Origin: Nitrospirota bacterium
GTDB taxonomy: Bacteria; Nitrospirota; Thermodesulfovibrionia; SZUA-242
Assembly (NCBI GenBank): GCA_016212095.1
Contig: JACRHH010000015.1
Span: 124,001-188,000, forward strand
Length of the DNA stretch: 64,000 nucleotides
Direction of reading: 5' to 3'
Part shown: piece by piece, positions 63,592-64,000 of the stretch
Layout of the letters: each line of letters opens with the position of its first letter
Position numbering within the stretch: the stretch's first letter is position 1
The notes under the pieces: generated by a model
What the model was told of the DNA's origin: nothing
Databases searched by the model: none
The model's input: the letters and a program-made list of their open reading frames with translations, nothing else
Program-made: the position numbers and the translations under genes

Positions 63592-64000
63592 ATGTATCTG
63601 TATTTACCCGTTGCGCTTACAAGCGTGAACATTTTCCTGCCGGTTGGCCTTGGGCTTGCCGTGGGGCTTCTATCCGGGCTGTTCGGCGTTGGAGGCGGAT
63701 TCCTGATGACCCCGCTTCTCATCATGCTCGGCATCCCATCGGCAGTTGCGGCTGCCACCGATTCAAACCAGATCGTGGCCGCGTCCACTTCGGGCGCGTT
63801 CGCGCACTGGAGAATGGGCAATATCGATTTCAAGATGGGCATCTACCTTCTGGTGGGCGGTTTCATCGGCGGACTGGTAGGCGTGGAGGCGGTGAAGGCT
63901 CTCAGGGCGATGGGCAACATAGACTTCGTGATCAAGATGACATACGTTTTAATGCTGGGCGGCGTCGGCGCATACATGTTCATCGAGAGTTTCCAGAACC
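63592..64000 (+). CDS. TSUP (TauE/SafE) family transporter, runs off the window
   Basis: The visible 136 residues have the TSUP pattern: an N-terminal helix with GLAVGLLSGLFGVGGGFLMTPLLIMLGIPSAVAAATDS and repeated membrane helices. The family moves sulfite, sulfoacetate, taurine-related anions or other small organic anions; the substrate is not predictable. An AGGAG site precedes the ATG. It is the second gene of the sigma-54-driven unit. The 3' end lies beyond the window. Confidence 0.88.
   Translation, partial: MYLYLPVALTSVNIFLPVGLGLAVGLLSGLFGVGGGFLMTPLLIMLGIPSAVAAATDSNQIVAASTSGAFAHWRMGNIDFKMGIYLLVGGFIGGLVGVEAVKALRAMGNIDFVIKMTYVLMLGGVGAYMFIESFQN

Overview
The window is 64 kb of a G+C-rich (by eye, not computed), gene-dense chromosome from a Gram-negative, rod-shaped, probably anaerobic bacterium. 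Supporting signs are an Ni,Fe CO dehydrogenase beside NADH-dehydrogenase-like iron-sulfur subunits, a tetraheme cytochrome c / ferredoxin / NrfD quinone oxidoreductase, MreBCD-PBP2-RodA, YqgE, a lipid-linked glycosyltransferase cluster and sigma-54 control. The order tRNA-Ser, SRP RNA, dnaX, ybaB, recR and the Cbc4-like oxidoreductase fit Desulfobacterota (former Deltaproteobacteria) or a neighbouring phylum. The species cannot be named from the sequence alone.

Layout. 0-5 kb: PfkB kinase and yqgE, facing proB, obgE, rpmA, ferritin and a small unknown gene. 5-8 kb: quinol-linked redox complex (tetraheme cytochrome, four-cluster ferredoxin, NrfD). 8-11.2 kb: recR, ybaB, dnaX, SRP RNA, tRNA-Ser. 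11.2-15.5 kb: an accessory island with two antitoxin genes whose toxins survive only as N-terminal stubs, then a three-gene ABC-three-component (ABC-3C) conflict system. Both ends of the stretch carry a similar hairpin plus about 40 bp of related sequence. 15.5-22.7 kb: cooS with NuoE-, NuoF- and NuoG-like genes and an odd NuoF-tail/ferredoxin protein. 23-31 kb: tRNA-Arg and kdpABCDE. 31-39.4 kb: a type I restriction-modification operon (hsdM, hsdS, hsdR) carrying three passenger genes (truncated DUF1016, ORF6N-PLD, RhuM). A 43-bp copy of the hsdM stop/start junction marks one insertion.

39.5-50.6 kb: thioredoxin-CcdA fusion, uvrA, ilvE, an STN-domain protein, BrnT/BrnA plus a lone HicB-like protein, a glycosyltransferase cluster with a PAP2-GT39 fusion, hisB and hisC. 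50.6-58.9 kb: an RDD-mreBCD-PBP2-rodA-radical SAM operon. 59-64 kb: a sensor kinase and sigma-54 activator pair, a HicBA pair, then a textbook -24/-12 promoter with two 17-bp palindromes upstream, driving a UspA-like gene and a TSUP transporter that runs off the end.

Functionally, the CODH/Nuo-like block probably moves electrons from CO to NAD(P) and ferredoxin, while the NrfD complex works at the quinone pool. The two accessory islands (ABC-3C and type I R-M) are the likely anti-phage content. The most novel-looking items are the CODH-linked oxidoreductase with its orphan NuoF-tail ferredoxin, the ABC-3C operon placed in a decayed toxin-antitoxin locus, the duplicated hsdM junction, and the sigma-54 promoter with its paired palindromes. 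No CRISPR array, transposase or integrase gene was seen.
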